Shown: positions 43,985 through 53,626, counted from the first letter of the stretch. The stretch: 64,000 nt of DNA from Candidatus Aminicenantes bacterium UBA1061 (GCA_002316315.1 DCDG01000052.1:62001-126000); one strand, 5' to 3'. Program-made: numbers and translations. The notes: generated by a model not told the origin, from the sequence alone.

Positions 43985-46678
43985 ATGCTGAAAAAAGATG
44001 ACAATCTGACTCCGATGATGGAGCAGTATCAGAGGATTAAAGCCCAGTACCGGGATTGCCTGCTATTTTTCAGGCTGGGCGATTTTTATGAAATGTTTTA
44101 TGAAGATGCTTATACCGGTTCTCAGGTTCTGGGTATTGCCCTGACCTCCAGGCAGAATGTCCCGATGTGTGGGGTTCCTTATCATGCGGTGAATTCTTAT
44201 CTGGTCCGGCTTCTCAAGGCCGGCCACCGGGTAGCCATCTGTGAACAGGTGGAAGATCCGCGTCTGGCCAAAGGTGTGGTCAGGAGGGAGGTTCTCAAAG
44301 TACTGACTCCAGGGACAGCCGTCGAAATTGAAACGGATGAACTTGGAGAAGATTATGGCGTGGCCAGCTTGCTGTTGGAAGAAGAGAAATGGGGTCTGGC
44401 CTATGCTGATTTATTGACGGGTAAAATCAGTACTCTGGAAGGCCGGTCCTCAGACGACAAGCTGGTTCTGGATGAAATCTGGCGTTTTTCTCCCAAAGAG
44501 ATAATTTATCCGCAGGCGTATGAAGCGGTGGTGAGAGAAATCCTGGCCGGCAGTGATTTTTTGAATCTGGCTATGAGCCCGGTTGAAGACTGGTCTTTTG
44601 ATTATCTGCCAGCGGCCTCCTGCTTGCTTGAACACTATCAGGTAGCCTCACTGGAAGGATTTGGACTTGGGGATAAGCCCCTAGCCATCAGGGCAGCCGG
44701 TGCTCTTCTCTCATTCCTTAAGAAAAATCGGCATGAGTCTCTTAGCTTCATCAGGCGGTTGAGCTTTGTTCAATCAAGCCAGACGATGGTCCTGGACGCC
44801 GTGGCCGTCAGGAACCTGGAGCTGGTTAAGAATCTTCGGACGGGTCAGGCGAATGAATCACTTCTTGGAGTTATCGACTATACGCTGACTTCACCCGGGT
44901 CAAGATTGTTGAAAAACTGGTTATTGCATCCGCTGCTCGATCTCGTGGAAATTTCCAATCGCCAGCAAGCCGTGGAGGAAGCAGTCCAGAAACCTATTGT
45001 CAGGCAGGAAATAAGGAATCAGTTAAAAAAGATTCTGGACATAGAGCGTTTAAGCACGAAAATCTCACTGGGAGCAGCCAATCCGCGAGATCTGGTTGCT
45101 CTGAAAAAATCTCTGTGGCCCCTGCCTGACATTGAAACCCAGCTGAAAAATTTTTCTGCCCCCTTTTTCCTCGAATTACAGGCAGGCTGGGATCGGGCAA
45201 CGGACCTGGTTGACCTTTTAGACCGGGCCATTCTGGACGAGCCGGCTTATTTGCTCCAGGAGGGCGGCATCATCAAAGATGGATACGACCGGGAGCTTGA
45301 TGAGCTGCGGGCCATCAGCCACTCTGGCAAGAGTTTTATTGCCCAGATAGAAAAGAAAGAACGAGATAGAACGGGAATTTCTTCACTTAAAGTCCGTTAT
45401 AATAAAGTCTTTGGTTATTATATCGAGGTAACCAAAGCCAACCTTCATTCCGTGCCTGAAGATTATATCCGTAAGCAGACGCTGGTTAATAGCGAAAGAT
45501 TCATCACTCCTGAGCTAAAAGAGTATGAAGAACGTGTTCTGGGGGCAGAGGTTAGAATCAATGAACTGGAATATGAGCTTTTCATCAAAATAAGAGAAGA
45601 AATTGGCCAGCAGGTGGTCAGACTGCAGCAAATTGGTGAGAATTTGGCTCGGCTGGATGTCATTTTAAGTCTGGGTGAGGTCGCCCATGAGAGAAACTAC
45701 CGGCGGCCAGAGGTGGACAGCAGCCAGATAATTTCCATCACGGCCGGCCGCCACCCGGTCATCGAGGTGATTCAAAAGGAACCCTTTATCCCTAATGATA
45801 CTTATCTTGATGCAGATGATCATCAGATTCTGATCATTACGGGCCCCAATATGGGCGGAAAATCAACCTATCTGAGGCAGGTGGCCTTAATCTGCATCCT
45901 GGCTCAAATTGGCTCTTTTGTTCCGGCAGAGGCGGCCAGAATCGGCCTGGTCGATAGAATCTTTACCAGGGTTGGGGCCACCGATTACCTGACAGCCGGT
46001 CAATCTACCTTCATGGTGGAAATGGTGGAAACAGCCAGTATTTTAAACAGTCTTACCGGGCGGAGCCTGTTGCTTCTGGATGAAGTTGGCCGCGGAACCA
46101 GCACTTTTGACGGTTTAAGCCTGGCCTGGGCCATAGCCGAATATCTTCACCAGCTGGAGGCGGTCAGGCCAAAGACCTTATTTGCCACTCATTACCATGA
46201 GTTAACTGAGCTGGCTTCAACTTTTTCCAGGATAAAAAATTACCATGTGGCGGTAAAAGAAAGTCAGGACAGGGTTATTTTCCTCAGGAAAATAAGTCCC
46301 GGGCCATCTGATCGCAGTTATGGGCTGCAGGTGGCCAGGCTGGCCGGCCTGCCGCCGGAAGTCATCAAGCGAGCCAGAGAAATTCTCTTTAACCTGGAAA
46401 AATTAGAACTTGATGAGCAGGGAAAGCCGCGACTGGCTTATCATCAAATCAATAACTACCAGCCTGCCCAGCTATGGCTTTTCAGTGAAGATAGAGAACT
46501 GGCTGCTCTAAAAGAGATTAAACAAAAATTGCTCCAGCTGGACCCCAACCAGCTGACGCCCCTACAGGCCCTGGAGCTAATAGCTAAATTAAAGGAAGAA
46601 CTTACTGGCTCCAGCTTGGCCTATAAATCATCAGATTCATCATCGAAATCGAGACCTTCGTCTTCAAAATCGTCATAG
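43985..46678 (+). CDS. mutS: DNA mismatch repair protein MutS
   Basis: Recognises mismatches and starts repair. 897 residues, MutS1 layout: mismatch-binding domain with FFRLGDFYEMF (the F-x-E motif near residue 35), connector, core/lever, clamp, and ATPase domain with Walker A GPNMGGKST at about 620, then STFMVEM and LLLDEVGRGTSTFDG (Walker B). The ATG at 43980 in another frame stops at once, so 43985 is the start. The last ~20 residues are almost only Ser and Lys (a low-complexity tail) and lie opposite the acidic tail of the next gene. No mutL in the window. Confidence 0.96.
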   Translation: MLKKDDNLTPMMEQYQRIKAQYRDCLLFFRLGDFYEMFYEDAYTGSQVLGIALTSRQNVPMCGVPYHAVNSYLVRLLKAGHRVAICEQVEDPRLAKGVVRREVLKVLTPGTAVEIETDELGEDYGVASLLLEEEKWGLAYADLLTGKISTLEGRSSDDKLVLDEIWRFSPKEIIYPQAYEAVVREILAGSDFLNLAMSPVEDWSFDYLPAASCLLEHYQVASLEGFGLGDKPLAIRAAGALLSFLKKNRHESLSFIRRLSFVQSSQTMVLDAVAVRNLELVKNLRTGQANESLLGVIDYTLTSPGSRLLKNWLLHPLLDLVEISNRQQAVEEAVQKPIVRQEIRNQLKKILDIERLSTKISLGAANPRDLVALKKSLWPLPDIETQLKNFSAPFFLELQAGWDRATDLVDLLDRAILDEPAYLLQEGGIIKDGYDRELDELRAISHSGKSFIAQIEKKERDRTGISSLKVRYNKVFGYYIEVTKANLHSVPEDYIRKQTLVNSERFITPELKEYEERVLGAEVRINELEYELFIKIREEIGQQVVRLQQIGENLARLDVILSLGEVAHERNYRRPEVDSSQIISITAGRHPVIEVIQKEPFIPNDTYLDADDHQILIITGPNMGGKSTYLRQVALICILAQIGSFVPAEAARIGLVDRIFTRVGATDYLTAGQSTFMVEMVETASILNSLTGRSLLLLDEVGRGTSTFDGLSLAWAIAEYLHQLEAVRPKTLFATHYHELTELASTFSRIKNYHVAVKESQDRVIFLRKISPGPSDRSYGLQVARLAGLPPEVIKRAREILFNLEKLELDEQGKPRLAYHQINNYQPAQLWLFSEDRELAALKEIKQKLLQLDPNQLTPLQALELIAKLKEELTGSSLAYKSSDSSSKSRPSSSKSS

Positions 46679-46935
46679 TCCCCATCATCGAGTAACGAAT
46701 CGTCGAGGCCTTCTCTTCTCTTTTCAATGGCTTCGGTAAATTCATCCTCATCGGCATAATGCCTTAAATAATTGGGGCCCGCTGTGCTGTAACCAAGTTC
46801 AAGATAATCTTCATCAAGAACACAGAAAACATACATTTCCTGGTCTGAATGAAAATCGCCGACTGTTTCTACCACATCAGCTGCTTTTTTCAGAGCATCC
46901 AGAGTCGCCCAGCTGGATATTTCTATTTCTTCCAT
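46621..46935 (-). CDS. Small acidic protein of unknown function
   Basis: 104 residues, MEEIEISSWATLDALKKAAD at the start, then an ordered-looking middle (QEMYVFCVLDEDYLELGY) and a C-terminal tail of about 30 residues dominated by Asp and Glu. AAGGAG lies 7 nt before the ATG at 46935; a GTG at 46950 is a weaker alternative. The 3' end overlaps mutS by 58 bases, tail to tail, with the Asp/Glu tail encoded opposite the Ser/Lys tail of MutS. No family recognised. A genuine gene is supported by the SD and by the non-random first 70 residues. Confidence 0.6.
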   Translation of the reverse strand: MEEIEISSWATLDALKKAADVVETVGDFHSDQEMYVFCVLDEDYLELGYSTAGPNYLRHYADEDEFTEAIEKRREGLDDSLLDDGDYDDFEDEGLDFDDESDDL

Positions 46936-47022
46936 GTCACACTCCTTCACCAGAAAATATTTATTTTTTATAGCTTGTCAAGGGGTAAATGGAAAATTTA
47001 TTCTGTCCTGGCGGGCAACAGC

Positions 47023-47043
47023 TACCGGCTGGTTAGCCGGGTA
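47023..47043. promoter_or_regulatory. Hairpin in the clpB upstream region
   Basis: TACCGGCT (47023-47030), loop GGTT, then AGCCGG with one bulged G and TA (47035-47043): an 8-bp stem. It sits between the divergent acidic-protein gene and clpB. It is not a CIRCE element (TTAGCACTC/GAGTGCTAA). Confidence 0.3.
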
Positions 47044-47124
47044 TTTACTAAGCAAGACAATCGAGGTAAAATTAAAAAAAGAATCCGTCGATTTCAGTCA
47101 ACAATTATAAAAAAGATGACTTTT

Positions 47125-47151
47125 TTGACACCGGTAGTCAGAAGATATAAG
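47125..47151 (+). promoter_or_regulatory. Possible promoter of clpB
   Basis: A perfect TTGACA (47125-47130) is followed by TATAAG (47146-47151) after only 15 nt; shifting to ATAAGT gives 17 nt with a poor -10. The start would be within about 20 nt of the ATG at 47175, with AAGGAGG (47161-47167) just upstream. No sigma-32-type sequence was found. Confidence 0.35.
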
Positions 47152-47174
47152 TTTATGAGGAAAGGAGGTTAAAC

Positions 47175-49754
47175 ATGAGATGGGATAAATTAACGGTTAT
47201 GCTGCAGGAAGCTTTTCAACTGGCTCAATCGAAGGCTCAGGAACTTAGCCATCAGGAGTTAAGGCCTGAACATTTGCTGTGGAGCTTCTTAAATCAGGAA
47301 GGGAATATTGTGAATAGCCTGCTGACCAAACTGGAAGTTAGCCCGCCTGAAGTTCAGCGTGAACTTAATCAGATATTGAGCCGTTTCCCGAGAATTCAGG
47401 GAACGGGAGAAATTTATCTGTCTGGTGAACTGAATGAAGTTCTGAATGATGCCTGGCAGCAAGCTGAGAAATTGAAAGATGAATACCTTTCTACCGAACA
47501 TGTCTTTCTGGCCATGGTCAGGCTTAAACATCTGAGCATCAGTCGATTTCTTCAAAAATACAAGATAAATGAAGAAGCTGTTCTTAAAGCTCTGGTGGAC
47601 ATAAGGGGTAGCCAGCGAATCACCGATGCTGAACCTGAGTCTAAATACCAGGCTTTAGAAAAGTATGCCCGCGATCTGACGGCTCTGGCCAGGCAGGGTA
47701 AACTCGATCCGGTCATTGGCCGGGAAGAAGAAATCAGGCGGGTAATTCAAGTTTTATCCAGACGGACAAAAAACAACCCGGTATTAATAGGCGAAGCCGG
47801 TGTCGGCAAGACAGCCATTGCTGAGGGGCTGGCACAAAGGATTGCCAACGGTGACGTGCCCCAATCACTCAAGGAAAAGCAACTGATGGCCCTCGATATG
47901 GGTGCTCTGGTGGCCGGTACCAAGTATCGCGGAGAATTTGAAGATCGGTTGAAAGCTCTGCTTAAGGAAATAAAAGAATCGAGTAACATCATCCTTTTCA
48001 TTGATGAACTACATACGATTGTTGGAGCCGGGGCAGCCGAAGGAGCCGTTGATGCCTCCAACATGCTTAAGCCAGCTCTGGCCCGGGGTGAGCTGAGGTG
48101 CATAGGAGCCACGACTATCAATGAATATAAAAAATACATAGAAAAAGACCCGGCTCTGGAAAGACGCTTTCAGCCGGTTTATGTTGGTGAGCCATCGGTC
48201 GAAGAAACTATTTCGATTCTAAGGGGGCTTAAGGAAAAATATGAAGTTCATCATGGAGTGAAAATTAAGGATTCGGCCCTGGTGGCGGCGGCTGTACTGT
48301 CGAATCGCTATATTACCAACCGTTTCTTGCCAGATAAGGCTATTGACCTTATTGATGAGGCTGCTTCGCGTATCCGGGTTCAACTGGACAGTCTGCCTGA
48401 AGATATCGATGAACTGGAAAGAAAGATTACGCAGCTACAAATAGAACGGCAAGCCTTAAAAAAGGAAAAGGACGAAGCCTCTGTGGAAAGGCTGGAGAAA
48501 ATCGAAAAGGAACTGAGCGAGCTGACTGAAAAAAGAGATGCGCTGAAAGCTAAATGGAAACAGGAGAAAGACCTGATTGAGCAGATAAACCGGCTGAAAG
48601 AGCAGCGTGATGCTCTCCGTGTAGAAGAGCAAAAGGCCGAGCGGCACGGGGATCTGGAAAAAGTGGCTGAAATCCGTTATGGGCGCTTGATTGAGCTGAA
48701 TAAAAAAATCGATCAACTATCCCAGCAACTGACTGAATTGCAGGCGCAGGGCAAAATGTTGAAGGAAGAGGTGGATGAAGAGGATGTAGCCGAAGTGGTG
48801 AGCCGCTGGACGGGGATTCCTGTCTCGAAAATGCTCGAAGGCGAAGTGGAAAGATTGCTCAAGATGGAAGAGCTTCTGTCCAATCGCGTCATCGGTCAGG
48901 AACAGGCGATTAGAGCTGTGGCTGATACAATCAGACGGGCGAGAGCCGGCCTGCAGGAGCCAACCAGGCCAATAGGTTCTTTTCTCTTCCTCGGGCCGAC
49001 CGGTGTGGGTAAAACTGAGCTGGCCAGGGCTCTGGCTGAATTTCTATTTAACGATGAAAAAGCTATGGTACGGCTCGATATGTCTGAATATATGGAAAAG
49101 CATACCGTGGCCAGGCTAATCGGTGCTCCGCCTGGCTATGTAGGCTATGAGGAAGGTGGCCAGCTGACGGAAGCGGTCAAAAGGCGACCCTATTCATTGA
49201 TTTTGCTGGACGAAGTGGAAAAGGCTCATCCTGATGTTTTTAATATATTGTTGCAGATTCTCGATGATGGACGCCTGACCGATGGCAAAGGGACCACAGT
49301 TGATTTTAGAAATACTCTGATTATCATGACTTCTAATCTTGGCAGCCAGATCATTAAGGAATTAAGCCAGGATTATGAGACGATGGAAAAAGAAGTTCGC
49401 AAGATTCTCGAAAGCCATTTCAGACCGGAATTTCTTAACCGAATTGATGAGATTATATTCTTCAGGCCACTGTCGAAGGAGACGATTTTAAAGATTGTTG
49501 ACCTTCAGATTGATCTTTTGCGCCAGCGTCTGACTGATAAAAAGATTAATCTGGAGATTAAAAACAAAGCCAAAGAACTTCTGGCTGAGCGTGGCTTTGA
49601 CCCGGTTTATGGAGCTAGACCGCTGAAAAGAGTCATTCAAAAAGATATCCAAAATCCACTGGCCATGAAAATTTTAGCAGGTGAATTTAAAGAAGGAGAG
49701 ACTGTTTTAATTGATGTCAGCCCTAACGGAGAAATCGTTTTTAAGAAAAAGTAA
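47175..49754 (+). CDS. clpB: Chaperone ATPase ClpB
   Basis: Hexameric disaggregase that works with DnaK to rescue aggregated protein. 859 residues: Clp-N domain (about 1-150), AAA-1 with Walker A GEAGVGKT near 210 and Walker B ILFIDELHT, a long coiled-coil middle domain (about 405-530, rich in K and E) that separates ClpB from ClpA/ClpC, and AAA-2 with GPTGVGKT near 612 and LILLDEVEKAH. The pore tyrosines in GTKYRGEFE and GYVGYEEGG are present. A strong SD, AAGGAGG, precedes the ATG. Single gene. Confidence 0.96.
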   Translation: MRWDKLTVMLQEAFQLAQSKAQELSHQELRPEHLLWSFLNQEGNIVNSLLTKLEVSPPEVQRELNQILSRFPRIQGTGEIYLSGELNEVLNDAWQQAEKLKDEYLSTEHVFLAMVRLKHLSISRFLQKYKINEEAVLKALVDIRGSQRITDAEPESKYQALEKYARDLTALARQGKLDPVIGREEEIRRVIQVLSRRTKNNPVLIGEAGVGKTAIAEGLAQRIANGDVPQSLKEKQLMALDMGALVAGTKYRGEFEDRLKALLKEIKESSNIILFIDELHTIVGAGAAEGAVDASNMLKPALARGELRCIGATTINEYKKYIEKDPALERRFQPVYVGEPSVEETISILRGLKEKYEVHHGVKIKDSALVAAAVLSNRYITNRFLPDKAIDLIDEAASRIRVQLDSLPEDIDELERKITQLQIERQALKKEKDEASVERLEKIEKELSELTEKRDALKAKWKQEKDLIEQINRLKEQRDALRVEEQKAERHGDLEKVAEIRYGRLIELNKKIDQLSQQLTELQAQGKMLKEEVDEEDVAEVVSRWTGIPVSKMLEGEVERLLKMEELLSNRVIGQEQAIRAVADTIRRARAGLQEPTRPIGSFLFLGPTGVGKTELARALAEFLFNDEKAMVRLDMSEYMEKHTVARLIGAPPGYVGYEEGGQLTEAVKRRPYSLILLDEVEKAHPDVFNILLQILDDGRLTDGKGTTVDFRNTLIIMTSNLGSQIIKELSQDYETMEKEVRKILESHFRPEFLNRIDEIIFFRPLSKETILKIVDLQIDLLRQRLTDKKINLEIKNKAKELLAERGFDPVYGARPLKRVIQKDIQNPLAMKILAGEFKEGETVLIDVSPNGEIVFKKK

Positions 49755-49800
49755 ACAAGAAAAGCTAAAGCTAAATAGATAAATAAGAAAGGAGCTTGTT

Positions 49801-51105
49801 ATGTCCCCTAGCTGGAGAAAAAAAGCGACGATGCTTATCTTAAGTCTCGTTATCCTGACCGGCATGTTAAAGGCGAATGGTCTCAGTTTGAATGGCCTTG
49901 GCAGCAAAGCCGTTTCTATGGGTGGTGCTTTCATCGGGCTGGCTGATGATTTCAGCCTGGTTTACTGGAACCCGGCCGGCGCAGGATTTTTATCCCGGCC
50001 GCTATTTGGCGTCCTGGCTACAGATATCATACCGACCAGTCGCTATGAGGTTAACCTGTCCCCGGATACGTCTTTAGAGGCCAAAACCAAGTTTTCTCAT
50101 TATCTTGGTTTCCTTCTTGCCTATTATCAGCCTCTTTCCGAGCATATTGTTCTTGGCCTTGGCTTTTATACTCCGACTGAGATGGGAACTAGCTGGAAAG
50201 GTGAAGATTTTACACCACTGGCCAACGGTATAAATTATGATTGGAAAAGCAAGATCGGGATGATGACTGTTTCCCCCCTGGTGGCTTGGAAAATCAGCGA
50301 TCGACTTAGCCTGGGAGCGACCTTTAATTTGAATTATGGCCAAATGAAATGGAGTCAATGGTCCGGCCAGTTCGAGGTATCTCCCGGGACTTATATTAAT
50401 CCTGGCCAGTATGAAGAGGGCCTGCATGGCTTTGGTTGGGGCCTGACTTTTGGCTTGCTGGCCAAACCGGTTGATTGGCTGAGCGTTGGATTGACCGTTA
50501 AGACTCCCTCAACTATCAAGTTCAGAAGCAAAATCAATATGTATGGCCTGAGTGATATGGGCTACCCGGCCAGTTCTGAAGTTAGAAGGGAAGTTAAGTG
50601 GCCCTGGTTTATTGGGGGCGGAGTTTCTATTAAGCCGGTGAACAAGCTGACTTTAAATGCTGATGTCCAGTGGACTGACTGGTCACAGCTTAATAATATA
50701 ACCACTCGCTATCTGGATCCAATCTGGGCTGACCTAATAGCAACCAATATGGCTGATGTCAGGAAATTTGACTGGAAAGATGCCTGCCAGGTGCGGTTTG
50801 GTGCTGAATACCGATTGAGCCCGCATTTTGCCCTGAGGGCCGGCTATTATCATGATCCTGCTCCGGGGCCAGATCAGACTATGCATGTCCTTTTGCCGAC
50901 CTTCGATTGTAATGGGATAACAGCTGGATTCGGTTATGACTGGAATGGTTTATCCATCAACTGGGGATTTGAATATCTGAAGGGTAAGGATCGGCAGATA
51001 ACCCTGGAAGGTATCGGATCGGAGTCAGGCCATTGGCAGGCCATGCCCGGTACTTATAAAATGTACCAGGTTATACCTACCATCTCAGTTTCTTATAAAT
51101 TCTGA
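49801..51105 (+). CDS. OmpP1/FadL/TodX-family outer membrane transporter
   Basis: 434 residues. Signal peptide (to about residue 22), then NGLSLNGLGSKAVSMGGAFIGLADDFSLVYWNPAG, the typical FadL N-terminal plug sequence (A..GGA..A..DD.SA...NPAG). The remainder is amphipathic beta strands ending in ISVSYKF, a C-terminal aromatic as expected of an outer membrane barrel. Members take up hydrophobic compounds such as fatty acids or aromatics. AAGGAG precedes the ATG. Single gene between clpB and the tRNA. Confidence 0.87.
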   Translation: MSPSWRKKATMLILSLVILTGMLKANGLSLNGLGSKAVSMGGAFIGLADDFSLVYWNPAGAGFLSRPLFGVLATDIIPTSRYEVNLSPDTSLEAKTKFSHYLGFLLAYYQPLSEHIVLGLGFYTPTEMGTSWKGEDFTPLANGINYDWKSKIGMMTVSPLVAWKISDRLSLGATFNLNYGQMKWSQWSGQFEVSPGTYINPGQYEEGLHGFGWGLTFGLLAKPVDWLSVGLTVKTPSTIKFRSKINMYGLSDMGYPASSEVRREVKWPWFIGGGVSIKPVNKLTLNADVQWTDWSQLNNITTRYLDPIWADLIATNMADVRKFDWKDACQVRFGAEYRLSPHFALRAGYYHDPAPGPDQTMHVLLPTFDCNGITAGFGYDWNGLSINWGFEYLKGKDRQITLEGIGSESGHWQAMPGTYKMYQVIPTISVSYKF

Positions 51106-51149
51106 AATTAAGGATTCTGCTTGAAGATTAAAGAGGATAAAAAATAAAA

Positions 51150-51222
51150 TGGCCAGGGACGGAATTGAACCGCCGACGCAGGGATTTTCAGTCCCTCGCT
51201 CTACCGCCTGAGCTACCTGGCC
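51150..51222 (-). tRNA. tRNA-Phe (anticodon GAA)
   Basis: Minus-strand cloverleaf: acceptor GGCCAGG/CCTGGCC, D-arm GCTC..GAGC, anticodon stem AGGGA/TCCCT around loop CTGAAAA, which places GAA at 34-36, variable GCGTC, and a T-arm with TTCAATT. 73 nt including the discriminator A. CCA is not encoded; the 3' flank is TTTTATTTTTT, which may end transcription. Confidence 0.95.
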
Positions 51223-51413
51223 GTTTATTTAAAGCGCTTTGAAAATCGTTTATTAGTATATTAATGACGGCTATTAATGTCAACAGGGGATTTACTTTTT
51301 TCCGGGGATTAAGCCTCGTATAACTTGGAAGTATGAGTCTTTTTACTGCTTCTCCTCTGAGGTAAAATTGAAATCAAACTGGTCATGTGTTATTCTTTTT
51401 GCCGGAGAAAGAA

Positions 51414-51647
51414 ATGGATGAAGATCAGATAAAAGAAGTGCTTCTTTGTCAAGATCAGAGTTTTCGCCGGCTATATGAGCAGCACCAGGAAATAGAACAA
51501 TCCCTGTCGAATTTAAATGAAAAAAATGTCTTGACATCCAGAGAAGAAATGGCTGAAAAAGAGTTAAAAAAAAGAAAACTCAGGCTGAAAGACGAGCTTT
51601 ACCGTAGAATCATAGAATATAAAATAAAAATGGAGTCACATGAGTAA
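51414..51647 (+). CDS. DUF465 (YdcH-type) small helical protein
   Basis: 77 residues, all helical and highly charged, with QDQSFRRLYEQHQEIEQSL near the N-terminus and KELKKRKLRLKDELYRRI near the C-terminus, the two-helix pattern of DUF465/YdcH (a first helix with F..L...H..ld, then L.KeKL.LKDe). The ATG at 51414 is chosen because GGAG precedes it; an in-frame ATG at 51387 lacks an SD. Function unknown in the whole family. Overlaps the next gene by 8 bases and begins the dense run to priA. Confidence 0.8.
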   Translation: MDEDQIKEVLLCQDQSFRRLYEQHQEIEQSLSNLNEKNVLTSREEMAEKELKKRKLRLKDELYRRIIEYKIKMESHE

Positions 51648-52668
51648 AGCTTCCAGTCGTCAGTTCCGGCTAGCTTTAATTGGTACTGATTCTCTTTGTT
51701 CCCGGGAAATCAGAGAGGCACTGGCCTCCGATCCTTTACCGCTTAAATCAATTGAGTTTTATGATCCTGGAGTTGAAGAAGAATACAGCCAGCTGACTGA
51801 ATTTAAAGGTGAGGCCAGAGTCATCCATCATCCAGATGCCTATTTGCTGGAAGGTTTAGATCTCGTTTTTCTGGTTGCTGATAGAGAGACTAATCTTAAA
51901 TTTGGCCGGCTGGCCAAAGACAAGGGTTTCCGGGCAATCGATCTGGCTGGAACTTTCAGAGGGGATTCGGAGGTGCCGGCGGTTGTAAGTGGCGTAAATG
52001 ATCAGATACTTGATAATAAGGAAATTTTTCTGGTAGCCAATCCTCATCCTATCTCCATTATCCTCTCCCAGGTGCTGTCCACCCTGGCCAACTTGGCGCC
52101 GGTGGTCAGATCTGCGGCTGTTGTTCTTCAACCAGTTTCTGCTTATGACTATGGGGGAATTGAGGAGTTAGCTGAAGAAAGTTTTACTCTATTGTCCAGC
52201 GGTAATTATGAACGGAAGATCTTCCCTGAACAGATTGCTTTCAATTCATTTCCCTTGTCCGAGAAAATGGGCCCGGATGGTTATAGCCTGAAAGAAGAGC
52301 AGGTCAAGCAGGAGATAAAGAATATTCTGGCAGGCAAGAATATAAACTTAAGCCTGTCCATAGTTCAAGTTCCGGTTTTTCATGGTTATGGTCTGATGAT
52401 TTATACTGAACTAGCAGAAAACAAGCAATTATCAGAAGTTGAAAATGTCTTTAGGAAAAACTGCCTTTTTAAATATTTTCCTGCAAATTCTTCCCAGCTG
52501 ATATCAAATAAACTGGCGGCCGGTAAAGACGAAATTTTTGTCGGCCATCTTAGAAAAGAGGCGGATTGCCCCGGGAGTTTCTGGATATGGGTAGCAGCTG
52601 ATAACTTGAGTGCTGGCTCAGCTGTCAATGCCCTGGGGTTAGCCAGAAAAATCCTTGGCGTCAAATGA
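51640..52668 (+). CDS. Aspartate-semialdehyde dehydrogenase-like protein lacking the catalytic Cys
   Basis: 342 residues, Semialdhyde_dh fold: N-terminal Rossmann part (FRLALIGTDSLCSREI, LVFLVADRETN, DLAGTFR) and a C-terminal dimerisation part. In true enzymes the active-site Cys is in NPNCST; here the segment reads VANPHPISI, so Cys is replaced by Pro137. The catalytic His region (PVxxGHS) reads PVFHGYG, also altered. It therefore probably has no dehydrogenase activity and resembles the Usg-type paralogue. Role unknown. Overlaps the DUF465 gene by 8 bases and is followed by yicC. Confidence 0.75.
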   Translation: MSKASSRQFRLALIGTDSLCSREIREALASDPLPLKSIEFYDPGVEEEYSQLTEFKGEARVIHHPDAYLLEGLDLVFLVADRETNLKFGRLAKDKGFRAIDLAGTFRGDSEVPAVVSGVNDQILDNKEIFLVANPHPISIILSQVLSTLANLAPVVRSAAVVLQPVSAYDYGGIEELAEESFTLLSSGNYERKIFPEQIAFNSFPLSEKMGPDGYSLKEEQVKQEIKNILAGKNINLSLSIVQVPVFHGYGLMIYTELAENKQLSEVENVFRKNCLFKYFPANSSQLISNKLAAGKDEIFVGHLRKEADCPGSFWIWVAADNLSAGSAVNALGLARKILGVK

Positions 52669-52693
52669 ATCTAGCGGAAGTGGAGAAGCCCAG

Positions 52694-53569
52694 ATGATTC
52701 GCAGTATGACTGGCTTTGCTGAAAAAAGCTTTAATTCCAGTAACTTAAAGGTTAAGATCTTTATCAAGACTTTAAACCACCGTTTTTTTGACTGGGTATT
52801 AAAAGGGCCCGGTCTGGGCGAGCTGGAAAATCAGCTGAGAATGGCTTGCCAGAAAAAAATCCTGAGAGGGCGAGTGGAAATTCAGATGGAAATTGATTTT
52901 CTCTCGCCGGACAGCTGGCAATTTACTATTAACCGCGGGCTGTTAAATAAAATGGTGAGTGAACTCAAGTCTCTGGCAGCAGAAGCCAGCCTGCCTTTTA
53001 ATCTGACTCTTGATCAGCTCCTGCGGCTTCCGCCCATCATCAGTATTAATCAGCGAGAGTTGACCAGGGGGGATAAGAATTTTATCCTGGCCGCTTTTGA
53101 TGAAACGCTGCAGGAAATTATAAAGCAGAGAGAAAAAGAGGGGCGTGAAATCAGCCGGCAATTGCATCGTCATCTTGGACGGATAAGAAAATCGCTGGCG
53201 GTTATAGAAAGCCTTTTTAAAAAACAGCCTGATGAGCTCCGGCAAAAGCTGGTTAAGAAACTCAAAGACCTTAACCATAACTCGCTGTCTGAAGATAGGC
53301 TGTCAGAAGAAGTCGCCTATCTGATGCAGAAATTTGATGTGGTGGAAGAGATTAACCGGCTGAAGAGCCACCTCAAGGCTGTGGCCGAATTGCTTGATCC
53401 CGGGGTGGATGAGCCAGTCGGCAAAAAGCTGGATTTTCTGGCGCAGGAGTTATCGAGGGAGGCCAATACGCTGAATGCTAAAGCCCAGGATCCTGATATC
53501 ATCAAACACTGTCTGCTGATTAAAAATGAAATCGAAAGTATACGCCAGCAGGTTCAGAATCTAGAATAA
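52694..53569 (+). CDS. yicC: YicC-family endoribonuclease
   Basis: 291 residues. MIRSMTGFAEKSF is the standard start of the family, with LKVKIFIKTLNHRFFDW following; the C-terminal half contains the DUF1732 domain, with FDVVEEINRLKSHL and GKKLDFLAQELSREANTLNAKAQD, which carries the conserved E, R and N residues. The start at 52694 is set by this N-terminus; an upstream ATG at 52655 lies in the preceding gene. Commonly next to gmk, as here (57 nt). Confidence 0.92.
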   Translation: MIRSMTGFAEKSFNSSNLKVKIFIKTLNHRFFDWVLKGPGLGELENQLRMACQKKILRGRVEIQMEIDFLSPDSWQFTINRGLLNKMVSELKSLAAEASLPFNLTLDQLLRLPPIISINQRELTRGDKNFILAAFDETLQEIIKQREKEGREISRQLHRHLGRIRKSLAVIESLFKKQPDELRQKLVKKLKDLNHNSLSEDRLSEEVAYLMQKFDVVEEINRLKSHLKAVAELLDPGVDEPVGKKLDFLAQELSREANTLNAKAQDPDIIKHCLLIKNEIESIRQQVQNLE

Positions 53570-53626
53570 GAATCTGTTAAAATAAGATAAAATAAGACAA
53601 AAGGTAAAGAGAGGCTAGTAGCCAGG

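Noticed and set aside
46951..47174. CIRCE or sigma-32 heat-shock control of clpB
   Set aside because: Neither the TTAGCACTC/GAGTGCTAA palindrome nor a CTTGAA...CCCCAT pair is present; only a different hairpin and a TTGACA-type promoter are visible.
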